From Pararhizobium sp. A13 (lineage in GTDB: Bacteria > Pseudomonadota > Alphaproteobacteria > Rhizobiales > Rhizobiaceae), in contig NZ_CP149511.1 of assembly GCF_040126305.1 (NCBI RefSeq), positions 682,001 through 746,000 of the forward strand: a stretch of DNA of 64,000 bases. The letters run 5' to 3'. A program made the position numbers and the translations under genes. The first letter of the stretch is position 1, and each line of letters starts with the position of its first letter. Positions 51,727-60,900 of the stretch are shown here, piece by piece. The notes under the pieces were generated by a model that did no database searches, was not told the DNA's origin, and worked only from the letters and a program-made list of their open reading frames with translations.

Positions 51727-52575
51727 ATGGTGTCAGAGCTAAAGATTGAATACGCAAACCATCCCGTCAGGTTGAAATGGCATCGGCTTCGCCGGCAGCT
51801 TTCCGATCCGCTGTTTTCCATCGACGTGATGCGGACCGGGTTCGCCCTCGGCGCGTCGATGGAACTCGACCTTCGGGTGCGCGGCGATGGCGGTTTCGTT
51901 GTGCTGCATGACGAAGAACTGGAAGGTGAAACCACAGGGCAAGGCCGGATATCCGCGAAAAGCCTCAACGAGCTGCGCGATGCCCGCATGCGCGATGGCG
52001 GCACGGCTTTGACCTTCAGCGAGGATCTTGCCTCCATGCTGCAATCGGCACATCCCGATGCGCTGCTGCAATTCGACATGAAGGACGATTTCGAAGCGAT
52101 CGGCGGGAAAGGTATCGCGCATCTGGCGGCGCATTTTCAGAACATGAGGGCGTCAGTGATCGTCAGTGGTTCCTGTCTTGATCTCATCATAGCCGTCAAG
52201 GAAAAGCTGCCGCATCTGCTACGCGGTATCGATCCGACCGACAAGCTCGTTGATATCTACCAGCAGGAGGGATTGAAGGCGGTCGAGAAGAGCCTGCTTG
52301 CCGATCTCGGCGGCCCGACGGAGCCGGATACAATCTATCTGCAATGGTCGCTGCTGCTGCAGGCTGCGCGCGACGGCCTCGACATGGTTTCTCTCTGCCA
52401 AAGCGAAGGCAAGCGTGTCGATGCCTGGACCTTTACGCTGACGAGCCCGGCAGGCGGTTTCAGCGATGCGGAGTGGCACGATTTTTCGGCTTTGATGGCC
52501 CTGAAACCCGACCAGATCACCACCGACGAAGCGCCTGCGATGGCGCGCGCCTGGTCGAAGCGCATGGCCGGCTAA
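51727..52575 (+). CDS. Glycerophosphodiester phosphodiesterase-like protein
   Basis: A 282-residue GDPD-family protein. His19-Arg20 (KWHRLRR), the acidic pair in ASMELDLRVRGDGG and the His of VVLHDEELEG correspond to the catalytic HR, ExD and H of the family; the usual HRG-ENT spacing is relaxed. There is no signal peptide. It is convergent with the phosphodiester operon and overlaps the IMPase stop by 4 bases. It may split a related diester or a product of the other GDPD. Confidence 0.78.
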   Translation: MVSELKIEYANHPVRLKWHRLRRQLSDPLFSIDVMRTGFALGASMELDLRVRGDGGFVVLHDEELEGETTGQGRISAKSLNELRDARMRDGGTALTFSEDLASMLQSAHPDALLQFDMKDDFEAIGGKGIAHLAAHFQNMRASVIVSGSCLDLIIAVKEKLPHLLRGIDPTDKLVDIYQQEGLKAVEKSLLADLGGPTEPDTIYLQWSLLLQAARDGLDMVSLCQSEGKRVDAWTFTLTSPAGGFSDAEWHDFSALMALKPDQITTDEAPAMARAWSKRMAG

Positions 52576-53405
52576 CGGCTGGGGGTATCCGCAGGCGTAA
52601 CGCCTTCCAGGTCGAGAAGGAAGCCGAATTCGCGTTCCATGCCGGCCGAATAGGCGATCACCGGACCGCCGTGATCAAGAAGGTCCGAAAGGCGTGGCAT
52701 CGCCACCTTCGCCCCGGCCTCTTGCGCGATCAGCGCTCCGGCAAGCATGTCCCAGGCATTGAGATGGCGTTCGTAATAGAGATCGGCCACGCCTTCGGCC
52801 ACACGGATCAGGCCGATCGCCGCGGCCCCCATGCGGCGATAGTCCATGCCGCGCTCGTAGAGACGCCTGGCGATGGCGAGATAATCATCAAAACTTGTGC
52901 GGCGCGAATGGCCGAGAATGATCATCGCCTTTGAGGCATCGCTGGTCGCGGCGGCGTGTATCTTCTCGCCGTCCTTGAAGGCGCCGCCGTCGCGAATGGC
53001 GTGAAAAACCTTGTCTTGCGCTGCATCGTAAATGACGCCGATCTCAATCCTGCCGTCGGCGATGAAAGCGATCGACACGCCCCAGTGGCGAAAGCCGCGA
53101 ATGTAGTTCGTCGTCCCGTCGATCGGATCGGCGACCCATGTTCCGGCTGCTCCCAACTGTCCGCCGCTTTCTTCTCCCATGAACATATCGGCGGGAAATT
53201 GCGCCAGCAACCCATCGCGGATCGCTTGCTCCGCCTGCCTGTCGGCAATCGTCACGAAATCCTGCAGTCCCTTGTTCTCGACGTGCAACGTACCGGCCTT
53301 CGCCTCCTGGCGGAACCGGGCGGCTTCGCGCCCGACCTTTCGTGCGACAACGATTGCCGTGGCGGCGCGCGCTTCAATGGCGGAGGGATCGAATATGGAG
53401 GGCAT
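52572..53405 (-). CDS. Inositol monophosphatase family protein
   Basis: A 277-residue IMPase/FBPase-family phosphatase. Metal motifs are GEESGG, VADPIDGTTNYIRGFRHWG and WDMLAGALIAQEAGA. It overlaps the LacI stop by 1 base, making it the last gene of the operon. It would release phosphate from an alcohol phosphate such as inositol 1-phosphate or another sugar phosphate produced by the GDPD. The combination GDPD plus IMPase also occurs in the agrocinopine (acc) operon, as accF and accG. Confidence 0.87.
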   Translation of the reverse strand: MPSIFDPSAIEARAATAIVVARKVGREAARFRQEAKAGTLHVENKGLQDFVTIADRQAEQAIRDGLLAQFPADMFMGEESGGQLGAAGTWVADPIDGTTNYIRGFRHWGVSIAFIADGRIEIGVIYDAAQDKVFHAIRDGGAFKDGEKIHAAATSDASKAMIILGHSRRTSFDDYLAIARRLYERGMDYRRMGAAAIGLIRVAEGVADLYYERHLNAWDMLAGALIAQEAGAKVAMPRLSDLLDHGGPVIAYSAGMEREFGFLLDLEGVTPADTPSR

Positions 53406-54424
53406 CACGCAGTCCTTCTTTTGATCAGCGACACCGGCGTGAATTCGACGCGCGCCGTCATGTCGGGCTCTGCCATCCGGCTTATCAGCAGATCGATGGT
53501 CTGATCTGCCTGAAGATCGCAAGGCTGGCGGATGGTCGTCAGCGCATAGGCGGCCCAGCTTGCCTGCGGAATGTCGTCATGGCCGATGATCCGGATCGGC
53601 GGTGCGTCCTGACGGCCCAGATCGCGCATCAGCCTGTCGATGACGCCGCAAGCCATGTAATCGTTGGCGCAGAAGACACCGTCTACGCCCAGTGCCTCCA
53701 GATCGCCGGTGGCGCTATAACCGTTCTGATAATCATTGACCTGCAGCGGGATCAGCCTTGCTTCCAATCCCAGCTGTCTGCAGCGGTTGAAGAAGGCCTC
53801 GCTGCGGCGCCGCGCGGTGTAGGAGACGGCCGGTGCCGCCATCACGGCTAGAGACCGCATGCCGCTTTCAATCAGGTGATCGGCGGCGAGATGCCCGGCC
53901 ATGCGGTCGTCCGAGACGATCCTGTCGACGTAGGGAATGTCCTCCCCCTTGTTGATGAGCACGATCGGGACGCCTTCGGCAGCACATTGCTCGCAGATCT
54001 CCGTTGGCGGCGCGTCCGAGGTGACGATGACGCCGGACACTGCATAGTGCAGCAACTGTCCGATGACGGCGGACGTGTCGCTTTCCTTCGATGTCGGCAA
54101 AAGGATCGGACGGAAGTTGCGGGCCAGCAACGCCCTTGCAAGATGCTCGATCTGCAGCGTGCGGAACGGATTGTCGAGACCGGCGGCGACAAGGCCGACG
54201 AGATCAGAGCGCCTGTTGGTGAGGCTTCGTGCAAGATAGTTTACCCGATAGCCGAGCTCCTTCGCTGCCTGATAGACCTTTTCCCGGGTCTTCGGCGAGA
54301 CGCTCGCATCCGGCGTGAAAGCGCGAGAAACGGCGGCGCGCGAGACACCCGCCACACGCGCCACGTCGAACGACGTCACCTTGCGCGGCCCATTGTCCTT
54401 GTCAGCCAAGTCTTTCTTCCCCAC
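53405..54424 (-). CDS. LacI family transcriptional regulator of the phosphodiester operon
   Basis: A 339-residue LacI-type repressor: TSFDVARVAGVSRAAVSRAF is the HTH, followed by a hinge and a sugar-binding effector domain. It is embedded in the operon, overlapping the upstream GDPD by 23 bases, so it should be induced together with the genes it controls. No clear operator was spotted near the binding-protein promoter by eye. Confidence 0.87.
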   Translation of the reverse strand: MGKKDLADKDNGPRKVTSFDVARVAGVSRAAVSRAFTPDASVSPKTREKVYQAAKELGYRVNYLARSLTNRRSDLVGLVAAGLDNPFRTLQIEHLARALLARNFRPILLPTSKESDTSAVIGQLLHYAVSGVIVTSDAPPTEICEQCAAEGVPIVLINKGEDIPYVDRIVSDDRMAGHLAADHLIESGMRSLAVMAAPAVSYTARRRSEAFFNRCRQLGLEARLIPLQVNDYQNGYSATGDLEALGVDGVFCANDYMACGVIDRLMRDLGRQDAPPIRIIGHDDIPQASWAAYALTTIRQPCDLQADQTIDLLISRMAEPDMTARVEFTPVSLIKRRTA

Positions 54425-55172
54425 CCACTAGAGGCCGCATCAGATCCGGCAGATCCGTGCAAATGCCGAGCACCGGCAGCCGCATGATATCCTGGAGAAC
54501 GGCTGGCCTCTCCTCGTGCCAGAGCACGATTTCTCTTCCCTCATCGAAGGCTTTCTCAGTCAGGTCCGGCGTCACCAGATCCTGTGGGCGCTCCCCTGCC
54601 CTTTCCCAGCAAAGATGCAGGATATCGGCGCCGGCCTCGTCGCCAAGCGCGTGCGGGTCATGGCCGGTGCGCACCAGAACCGAAAGGGGAAAGTCGCATC
54701 CGGTGTCGCGCAGTTGACGCACCTGCGCGGTATCGAACGAACCCAAACAGGCGAAACGCTGGTTCCTTTGCCGCAAATGTTCCCAGCAGAGTGGCCCGGT
54801 GCCAGTTGCCTTGAGTTCTATGTACAGGCCTGCCCTGAGTTCACAGGCGAGCGCTGCCACTGCCTCGAAGGTTGGTACGTTGACGCCGTCGAGCGCTGCG
54901 AGTTCGGCAGCGGACATCCGCGAGATATGGCGGTCGATACCGAAGACACGCAGAAGGTGGTCATCATGCGACACCACGACGATGCCGTCCCCCGTTAGTT
55001 GCGTATCCAGCTCCCACATGTCTGCGCCGAGATCCGAGGCCAGCCGAAACGCCTCAATGGTGTTTTCGCGCATATGACCGCTCGCGCCGCGATGACCGAT
55101 GCAGAAGGGCAGCCTTCCCGTGCCGGATGGCCAACCGTAACGCTCGAAGAATGCGGAAAAATCGCGAAACAT
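54402..55172 (-). CDS. Glycerophosphodiester phosphodiesterase
   Basis: A 256-residue GDPD with canonical motifs: FCIGHRGASGHMRENTIEAF, ADMWELDTQLTGDGIVVVSH and the distal ELKATG. It lacks a signal peptide, so it acts in the cytoplasm on an imported diester. The start overlaps the ATPase stop by one base. In UgpBAEC-type systems the cytoplasmic GDPD (UgpQ) hydrolyses imported glycerophosphodiesters, which fits this arrangement. Confidence 0.9.
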   Translation of the reverse strand: MFRDFSAFFERYGWPSGTGRLPFCIGHRGASGHMRENTIEAFRLASDLGADMWELDTQLTGDGIVVVSHDDHLLRVFGIDRHISRMSAAELAALDGVNVPTFEAVAALACELRAGLYIELKATGTGPLCWEHLRQRNQRFACLGSFDTAQVRQLRDTGCDFPLSVLVRTGHDPHALGDEAGADILHLCWERAGERPQDLVTPDLTEKAFDEGREIVLWHEERPAVLQDIMRLPVLGICTDLPDLMRPLVGGEERLG

Positions 55173-56227
55173 TAGAGCCTCCGTCCCGCATCGTCAAAAA
55201 CCAGCACACCTTTGCTATCGATCGCCCAGGTGACGGCATCGCCGATGCTGACGTCATGGCGAACAGGTTGGATCGAGCGAAGCAGGGGTCCGCCATCGAG
55301 CGAGACATCGTAGAGGTTCTCGCGCCCCTGCGTCTCGGCAAAGGTGACCTTGCCGGGAACGGCGATATCGCCGCTCGGGGTGAAGTGCTCTGGGCGGACA
55401 CCTAACATTAGCTTCGCGCCTTCAGGCGCAGCAACGGAGACCGGCAGGGGAATGCGGATTTCGCTTTCGGGTATTGCAAAGGCCCCCTTGTCCACCACGC
55501 CGCGCAGGAACGTGATGGGTGGATTACCGAGGAAGCCGGCAACGAAGGCGGTGCGCGGATCGGTGTACATTTCGGCCGGCGTGGCGATCTGAACAATCGC
55601 GCCTTCCTTCATGATGGCAATGCGATCGCACATGCTCATCGCCTCGACCTGATCATGCGTCACCAGGATCGCGGTGATGCCTGTTTCGCGCTGGATCCGC
55701 CTGATTTCCGAGCGCATTTCGAGACGCAGCTTGGCGTCGAGATTGGCGAGCGGTTCATCGAGAAGCAGCACGTCCGGCCGGCGCACCAGGGCACGCGCCA
55801 GCGCGACCCGCTGCTGCTGGCCGCCCGAAAGCTCGCCGGGGCGCCGCGCGAGCAGGTTGCCGATATGGACGAGCGCGGAAATACGGTCCACTTCCCTGCG
55901 GATGTCCTCGGTGGCCATGCCCTTGACCTTCAGTGGAAAGCCGATGTTTTCGGCGACCGTCATATGCGGATAGAGCGCATAGGACTGGAAGACGACGCCG
56001 ATATTGCGCGCCTGGCTCGGCAGATCCGTAACGTCGCGGTCGCCGAACAGGATGCGCCCGCCAGTTGGCCGGTGAATGCCGCAGATCGCAAACAGCGTCG
56101 TCGACTTGCCGCAGCCGGAAGGACCGAGGAGCGCCAGCATCTCGCCATGGCCGACCTCGAGCATCATGTTTTCGATGACCTTGGTGGCACCGAAGCTTTT
56201 GGAAAAATTGTCGAGAAGGATGCGCAT
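55172..56227 (-). CDS. MalK/UgpC-type ABC transporter ATP-binding protein
   Basis: A 351-residue ATPase: Walker A GPSGCGKSTT, signature ELSGGQQQRVALARAL, Walker B VLLLDEPLANLD, and switch His in LVTHDQVEA, with a C-terminal regulatory TOBE-type domain (KLMLGVRPEHF). It energises the importer and overlaps the permease gene by one base. Members of this class energise UgpABE-like and maltose-like uptake. Confidence 0.92.
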   Translation of the reverse strand: MRILLDNFSKSFGATKVIENMMLEVGHGEMLALLGPSGCGKSTTLFAICGIHRPTGGRILFGDRDVTDLPSQARNIGVVFQSYALYPHMTVAENIGFPLKVKGMATEDIRREVDRISALVHIGNLLARRPGELSGGQQQRVALARALVRRPDVLLLDEPLANLDAKLRLEMRSEIRRIQRETGITAILVTHDQVEAMSMCDRIAIMKEGAIVQIATPAEMYTDPRTAFVAGFLGNPPITFLRGVVDKGAFAIPESEIRIPLPVSVAAPEGAKLMLGVRPEHFTPSGDIAVPGKVTFAETQGRENLYDVSLDGGPLLRSIQPVRHDVSIGDAVTWAIDSKGVLVFDDAGRRL

Positions 56228-57069
56228 CAGCCTTTGCTCCCGCCGCCGTAGATATTCATCAGGTACTTGTGGAACAGCGCGTAAACGATCAGCACCGGGA
56301 TGATGTAGAAGACGCCGACGGCCTTGAAGGTGCCGAAATCGAAATTGTTGTCGTCAAAGATCAGTGCCGAAAGATAGACCGACAGCACCTGCACATTGCT
56401 GCCGGGGGCCAGCACCTGTGGCAGGATGAACTCGCTCCAGCCGGACAGGAAGGAGAACAGTCCGAGCGCCATGATCGCCGGCCGGACCTGCGGCAGCACC
56501 AGGCTGCGCCAGACGCGGAAGCGCGATGCGCCATCGACGACGCCGGCCATTTCGATCTCCCAGGGCACGGTGTCGTAAAAGCCCTTCATCAGCCAGATAC
56601 CGAGCGGCAGATCGATGGCGGCCTTCACCAGGATGACGCCGATCAGCGAATTATAGAGCCCGATCATCTGCAGCACGATGAAGATGGCGATGATCAGCGT
56701 CACCGAAGGGAACGCGTGCAACACCATGACGCCAGCGAGAAAAAAGCCGCGCGCAGGCACGTTGAGACGCGATAGCACGTAGCCGGCCATCGACGAAACC
56801 AGCAGGATGACCGTGGTCGTGCTCGCCGTGAAGATCAGCGTATTGAGTGTGACCAGCCAGATGTTCGGCTTGCCCGCCGGCGTTTCCCAGAGAAAGCGCC
56901 AGTGTCGCAGGGTGAAACTGTCCGGGATGAGTGTTCCGACGGCCTTGTCGGTAATCGTGTCGATGAACAGATAGGCATACATCAGCACCAGCGGCGCACT
57001 GACGATCGATAGGGCCAGGATGACAGGCCAGATGCTATAGTTCGCCGAGAGTTGCGATTTCTCCGCCAT
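56227..57069 (-). CDS. MalG/UgpE-type ABC transporter permease
   Basis: A 280-residue permease with six membrane helices and the EAA loop (EMAGVVDGASRFRVWRSLVL). It is the second permease of the carbohydrate-type importer; the start lies 3 bases from the first permease's stop. The AT-rich codons seen in transferred genes are absent here. Confidence 0.9.
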   Translation of the reverse strand: MAEKSQLSANYSIWPVILALSIVSAPLVLMYAYLFIDTITDKAVGTLIPDSFTLRHWRFLWETPAGKPNIWLVTLNTLIFTASTTTVILLVSSMAGYVLSRLNVPARGFFLAGVMVLHAFPSVTLIIAIFIVLQMIGLYNSLIGVILVKAAIDLPLGIWLMKGFYDTVPWEIEMAGVVDGASRFRVWRSLVLPQVRPAIMALGLFSFLSGWSEFILPQVLAPGSNVQVLSVYLSALIFDDNNFDFGTFKAVGVFYIIPVLIVYALFHKYLMNIYGGGSKG

Positions 57070-57071
57070 GG

Positions 57072-58373
57072 TCAGTCCTCGATCAGCGGCCGGGAAACCA
57101 GCGTGCCGTAGTTGAAGATGCGCAGATAGCCGAGCGAAAGGACAATGCCGATGACAACCAAGACAAGCGCCATAGCAGCACCGAGGCCGTATTCAAGGTT
57201 GCCGGCATAGTTGTTGAGCGCCGTGTGATAGGCGGCGAGCGACCAGACCTCCGTCGCCTTGCCAGGGCCACCGCGCGTCGACAAAAGGATTTCGTTGAAG
57301 GAGGCGAGCAGCGAAAGCGTCTGATAGCAGGTGACGAAGAGGATCGGCCAGCGCATTTGCGGCAGGATGATGTAACGGATCTGCTGCCAGCGGCTGGCAC
57401 CATCGACTTCGCTGGCGAAGAACTGGCTTTTTGGGATCGCCTTCAGTGCTGAAGAAAACACCAGCATGCCCATCGAGGCACCGATGAACCCATTGATCAG
57501 CACGACGAACAACCAGGCATTATAGGCATTGTCGAGCATGTAATTCTTCGGCTGATACCCGAATTTGCCCATCAGCACCGAGATGAAGCCCGTATCCCAG
57601 GCCAGCCATTTCCACATCAGCACGTAGATGACCACTGGTGTAATGCGCGGCAGAAGCCAGATCGAGCGGAAGATCGTCGCCGGCGCGGACGGCATATAGT
57701 GTGTCCAGATCGCGAGCAGCATCGCATAGGTCGTGTTGAAGAGAACGAGCACCAGCGCGACATAGAGAAGCGTGTTGAAGAGCACGCGGGCCATGTCCGG
57801 CGAAGAGACGATGCGCGAGAAATTCTCGGTCGTCCAGTTCCAGCCGGTATAGGTCACATCAGCGACGCTATCCTTCTCAACGTCCGTCAGCTTGAAGCCG
57901 AGCGTGTCCAGCGCCGAAAACAGTTCTTCCTTGCTGGCAAAGCGGGCATTGACGACCGAGCGGTTGAGCTGCTCCGAAATCTTCTTGACGTCCGGGGTCG
58001 AGGGTCGCTGGTCGAGCCCCTTGATCAAGCGCTCCACCTCGCGGCGGGACTGAAAAACCTCGCCCATGTGCTTTGCGCGCAATTCTTTAGCGATGCCCGC
58101 GTCGAGCCCCAGCCCTTCGACCGCCGTCAGCCCTGCCGCGTCGATCGTGTAGCGCGGCTGCGACATCTGCTCGGCAATGTCGGGCATGGTCGATTTCAGG
58201 TCACTCAGCGAATGCGGTGCGATCTGGTAGGCGCCGCCGGAAATGCCTGTCGCGGTCGTCATGTTCGTCATCGAGAACACGCCGGTGAGCACGACCGGCA
58301 TGAGAAAGAACAAAAGGATCATGATCGCAGCCGGCGCGATCATCACCAGACCAAGCGTCCTCGATGTTTTCAT
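57072..58373 (-). CDS. MalF/UgpA-type ABC transporter permease with a large insert
   Basis: A 433-residue permease, longer than the usual 290-310. Between the first helix (residues 8-28) and the second lies about 150 residues of soluble, mainly helical sequence (AGLTAVEGLGLDAGIAKELR, then LIKGLDQRPSTPDVKKISEQ), which would be periplasmic. MalF of E. coli has a similar extra loop (P2) that contacts the binding protein. The EAA loop is SEVDGASRWQQIRYIILPQM. Confidence 0.88.
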   Translation of the reverse strand: MKTSRTLGLVMIAPAAIMILLFFLMPVVLTGVFSMTNMTTATGISGGAYQIAPHSLSDLKSTMPDIAEQMSQPRYTIDAAGLTAVEGLGLDAGIAKELRAKHMGEVFQSRREVERLIKGLDQRPSTPDVKKISEQLNRSVVNARFASKEELFSALDTLGFKLTDVEKDSVADVTYTGWNWTTENFSRIVSSPDMARVLFNTLLYVALVLVLFNTTYAMLLAIWTHYMPSAPATIFRSIWLLPRITPVVIYVLMWKWLAWDTGFISVLMGKFGYQPKNYMLDNAYNAWLFVVLINGFIGASMGMLVFSSALKAIPKSQFFASEVDGASRWQQIRYIILPQMRWPILFVTCYQTLSLLASFNEILLSTRGGPGKATEVWSLAAYHTALNNYAGNLEYGLGAAMALVLVVIGIVLSLGYLRIFNYGTLVSRPLIED

Positions 58374-58391
58374 GGAAGGTCTCCCCGGCGT

Positions 58392-58415
58392 TTCCGGGCG
58401 GCGAACCGCCCGGAA
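58392..58415 (-). promoter_or_regulatory. Intercistronic hairpin after the binding-protein gene
   Basis: A perfect 10-base stem, TTCCGGGCGG with CCGCCCGGAA, closed by a 4-base loop, lies between the binding-protein stop and the first permease start. It is not followed by a T-run. The moc-like operon has a stem at the same relative position. Confidence 0.65.
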
Positions 58416-58427
58416 GTCGCGCCGATC

Positions 58428-59774
58428 TCAGCGAATGACGATCTTGTCGCCGAGCGTGCTCTTCAGCTCGTTCTCGACATCGCCGATGGAGGCATCGACG
58501 GTCTTCGCGCCGGTCCAGGCCGCTTCGAGGCCCTTCCACATGATGGTCCAATAGGTGCCAAAATCAGCATTGTTGGGCATCGCGTTGGCAAAAGGCAGCA
58601 GACGTTCCGTCGCTTCGCGCGCCCAGCGGTCGGACGAGTAAAGGTCGATTTCGCTTTCGGCTTTCGAGATGCCGAGATGCGCCGATTTCACCGCGTGGAG
58701 AACGTTGATGCGCGGCTCGGAAGCGATCTTGACCAGCTGGGCGGCGATTTCCGTTTCGTCCTTCTCGTGACCGGAGGTCAGGAGGTAGACGAGCGGATGC
58801 GTCAGGGTGTTCGCCTTGCCGCCTTCGCCGCCAGGGATCAGTGTGAACACGACATTGTCGAAGAAATTCGTCAAGCCTTCCTGGTTGACCAGGCGGGCAT
58901 AGTGCCATGTGCCGCCATGCCAGATGCCGGCCTTGCCGGTGGCAACTTCCTTCCACCACTGGTCGCCGGGCATGCCGATATGGTTCTTCTTGGTGACGCC
59001 ATCCTTCACCGCATCGGCGAAGAACTGGTAGGCGCGCGTCATCGCGGCCTTGTCGAAAACGAGCTTCCCGTCTTCTTCCATGGTGCCGCCGAAGCTGGTG
59101 TAGAACTGCCAGTAGTCCGGGCCGTTGCTGGTGCGTGGATAGAAGCCGTAACCGGGCTGAACAAGACCCTTGTCCTGCATCTTCTTGGCGTCTTCCAGCA
59201 CGTTTGCCATCGTGTAGCCGCCGTCCTGAACCTTCTGCGGCAAGGCGTCGAGGTCTGCATCGCTGTAGCCGATCGCCTTCATGTGCGGCTTCCAGAAGAA
59301 CATCGGCCGGGACTCGGCATCCTGAGGGATACCGTAGACAACGCCGTTGAACGAGGCGATCTCCATCAGGTTTTCATAGACGTCATTAAGCGGCCAGGAA
59401 TCCAGATCGACATAGTCCTCGATCGGAACGATGAGGCCGGCCTGCGACCAGGGTCCGATATCCTCATGTCCAGTGGCAACGATATTCGGGGCCTTCTTGG
59501 CTTCGGCGGCCAGGGTCAGAGCCTGCTTGAAGCTTTCCCAGTCGGAATAGGGCGCTTTTTCAATCGTGATCTTCAGGTCTTCGCCGCGGATGGCCGCTTC
59601 GCGCTCGAGTTGTTGGGCAGCGATCTCGATGGCGTCGAGGCGATACGTGTCGTTCGGGCCAGTTCCGCCGGACCAGACACTGATGGTGATATCCTTGGCA
59701 AAAGCCAGAACCGTGGTCGAGGCCAGAATGGCAACAGCGACCGTCACGCATTTCAAACTTGGCAGAATGGTCAT
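58428..59774 (-). CDS. Carbohydrate-type ABC substrate-binding protein
   Basis: A 448-residue family 1 (UgpB/MalE-like) binding protein with a cleavable signal (CVTVAVAILASTTVLAFAKD). It is the first gene of the operon, with GGGAGA before the start at 59774. Motifs such as GVVYGIPQDAESRPMFFWKP and ATGKAGIWHGGTWHYARLVN are typical. Substrate identity is unproven; the GDPD and IMPase downstream suggest a phosphodiester. Confidence 0.9.
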   Translation of the reverse strand: MTILPSLKCVTVAVAILASTTVLAFAKDITISVWSGGTGPNDTYRLDAIEIAAQQLEREAAIRGEDLKITIEKAPYSDWESFKQALTLAAEAKKAPNIVATGHEDIGPWSQAGLIVPIEDYVDLDSWPLNDVYENLMEIASFNGVVYGIPQDAESRPMFFWKPHMKAIGYSDADLDALPQKVQDGGYTMANVLEDAKKMQDKGLVQPGYGFYPRTSNGPDYWQFYTSFGGTMEEDGKLVFDKAAMTRAYQFFADAVKDGVTKKNHIGMPGDQWWKEVATGKAGIWHGGTWHYARLVNQEGLTNFFDNVVFTLIPGGEGGKANTLTHPLVYLLTSGHEKDETEIAAQLVKIASEPRINVLHAVKSAHLGISKAESEIDLYSSDRWAREATERLLPFANAMPNNADFGTYWTIMWKGLEAAWTGAKTVDASIGDVENELKSTLGDKIVIR

Positions 59775-60162
59775 TTCGTCGTCTCCCGAGAAGAGCAATG
59801 TGAGGCCTCCAGACGGGCAGTGCTTGTATGACTACCTTTTCGAAACCCCACGAGAACGTGGCGTGTCCTGCTCTATGGGGCGAACGTAACGACCAAGTGA
59901 CAAATTTGAGCACGTGTGCAAAAATCTGTTCGTCACCGAATGATTTGAGACAGATCGGCTCTCATCCAAGGGCTCAGAGGCAGGCGAGCCGGTTTTGGGG
60001 GATGGCTTCACCAGCCGAGTCGCAAAGCATCGACGAACTGACCCCGCCCACGTGCACATGGTGGCAGTGTCGAACGACACTGGCCAAGCAAAAGCCGCTG
60101 GGTGTATCGCAAGCTGCGCACCTTCCGCGCCGGCATCGAGGCGGATATCTCATGCCAAAACC
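59775..60162. other. Promoter region of the phosphodiester operon and IS scar
   Basis: About 390 bases between the binding-protein start and queE. The first part should hold the operon promoter, but no palindromic operator is obvious. The rest contains a transposase remnant (60093-60155). Otherwise no gene is seen. Confidence 0.5.
60093..60155 (+). pseudogene. Transposase remnant of 21 codons
   Basis: The frame reads SRWVYRKLRTFRAGIEADIS, then Cys, which matches the conserved WVYRKLRxFRAGIEAxISCLKR block of an ISNCY/IS5-like transposase. Both ends are gone. It touches the 3' end of queE, so an element probably inserted there and was deleted. Confidence 0.55.
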
Positions 60163-60900
60163 TCAGACACCGCGCTTGTTGCCCCACAGCAGCACGTGCA
60201 GTTGCGGCAGCACGCGTGCCTCGAACCACCGGTCCTGCGTCACCTTGTCGACCAGCCAGAGCATCCGGTCCATGATGCCGTCGATGTCGACCCTTGCGTC
60301 GTCGTCATCGGGCGGCGGCGGCGTGTGATTGCCTGGCTGTAGATAAACCGGAAGATCGGGATGGCGCGCTGCGGCGGCCCGGGCATAGAGGTAATCGCGA
60401 TCGTCGAAGACAACCACCTTCAGCGCGATCTGCGGCTTTTCTCCCGCCATACGCAGACAGGTATCGAATGCCTCCCAATCCGTTTCCATGCCGCTTGACG
60501 GTGGTTTTGGGCTCAGCACGAGAACATCGAGATCGGCAAACCAATCCTTTGCAACGCTGCCCTGCGTTTCGAGTGCGAAACGATAACCGTCTCGATGTCC
60601 GCGCTCGATGAGCGAACCGAGCGGCTGGATCGCCGGGTTGCCCCCGGAGAGAGAAACCGTGAGCGGTCTATTGCCGGAAAGCCGGCTGACTTCCTGCCAG
60701 ATCTCGTCGGCCGACATCGGACGCCATTGGTCGCGATAATCGCTGTCGACCGCGTGCAGCGTGTCGCACCACGAACAGCGATAGTCGCAGCCGCCGGTCC
60801 TGACAAAGACGGTCGGCAGGCCGATCAAGACGCCTTCCCCTTGGATCGTCGGACCGAAGATTTCGCTGACGCGGATCTGCGTCTCGCGGGCGGCAGTCAT
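60163..60900 (-). CDS. queE: 7-carboxy-7-deazaguanine synthase
   Basis: A 245-residue radical SAM enzyme. The cluster motif is [14 protein letters not shown] (CxxxCxxC) and the opening [20 protein letters not shown] is typical of QueE. It converts 6-carboxytetrahydropterin to 7-carboxy-7-deazaguanine. The start at 60900 overlaps the queD stop by 4 bases. It is the last gene of a queC-queD-queE operon. Products feed queuosine tRNA modification or, in some islands, DNA 7-deazaguanine modification; no dpd genes are in the window. Confidence 0.93.
   Translation of the reverse strand: MTAARETQIRVSEIFGPTIQGEGVLIGLPTVFVRTGGCDYRCSWCDTLHAVDSDYRDQWRPMSADEIWQEVSRLSGNRPLTVSLSGGNPAIQPLGSLIERGHRDGYRFALETQGSVAKDWFADLDVLVLSPKPPSSGMETDWEAFDTCLRMAGEKPQIALKVVVFDDRDYLYARAAAARHPDLPVYLQPGNHTPPPPDDDDARVDIDGIMDRMLWLVDKVTQDRWFEARVLPQLHVLLWGNKRGV

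Noticed and set aside
57699..59831. A 710-codon frame on the plus strand opposite the binding-protein and permease genes
   Set aside because: It is an antisense shadow caused by high GC and third-position bias; the minus-strand genes have complete ABC motifs and it has none.
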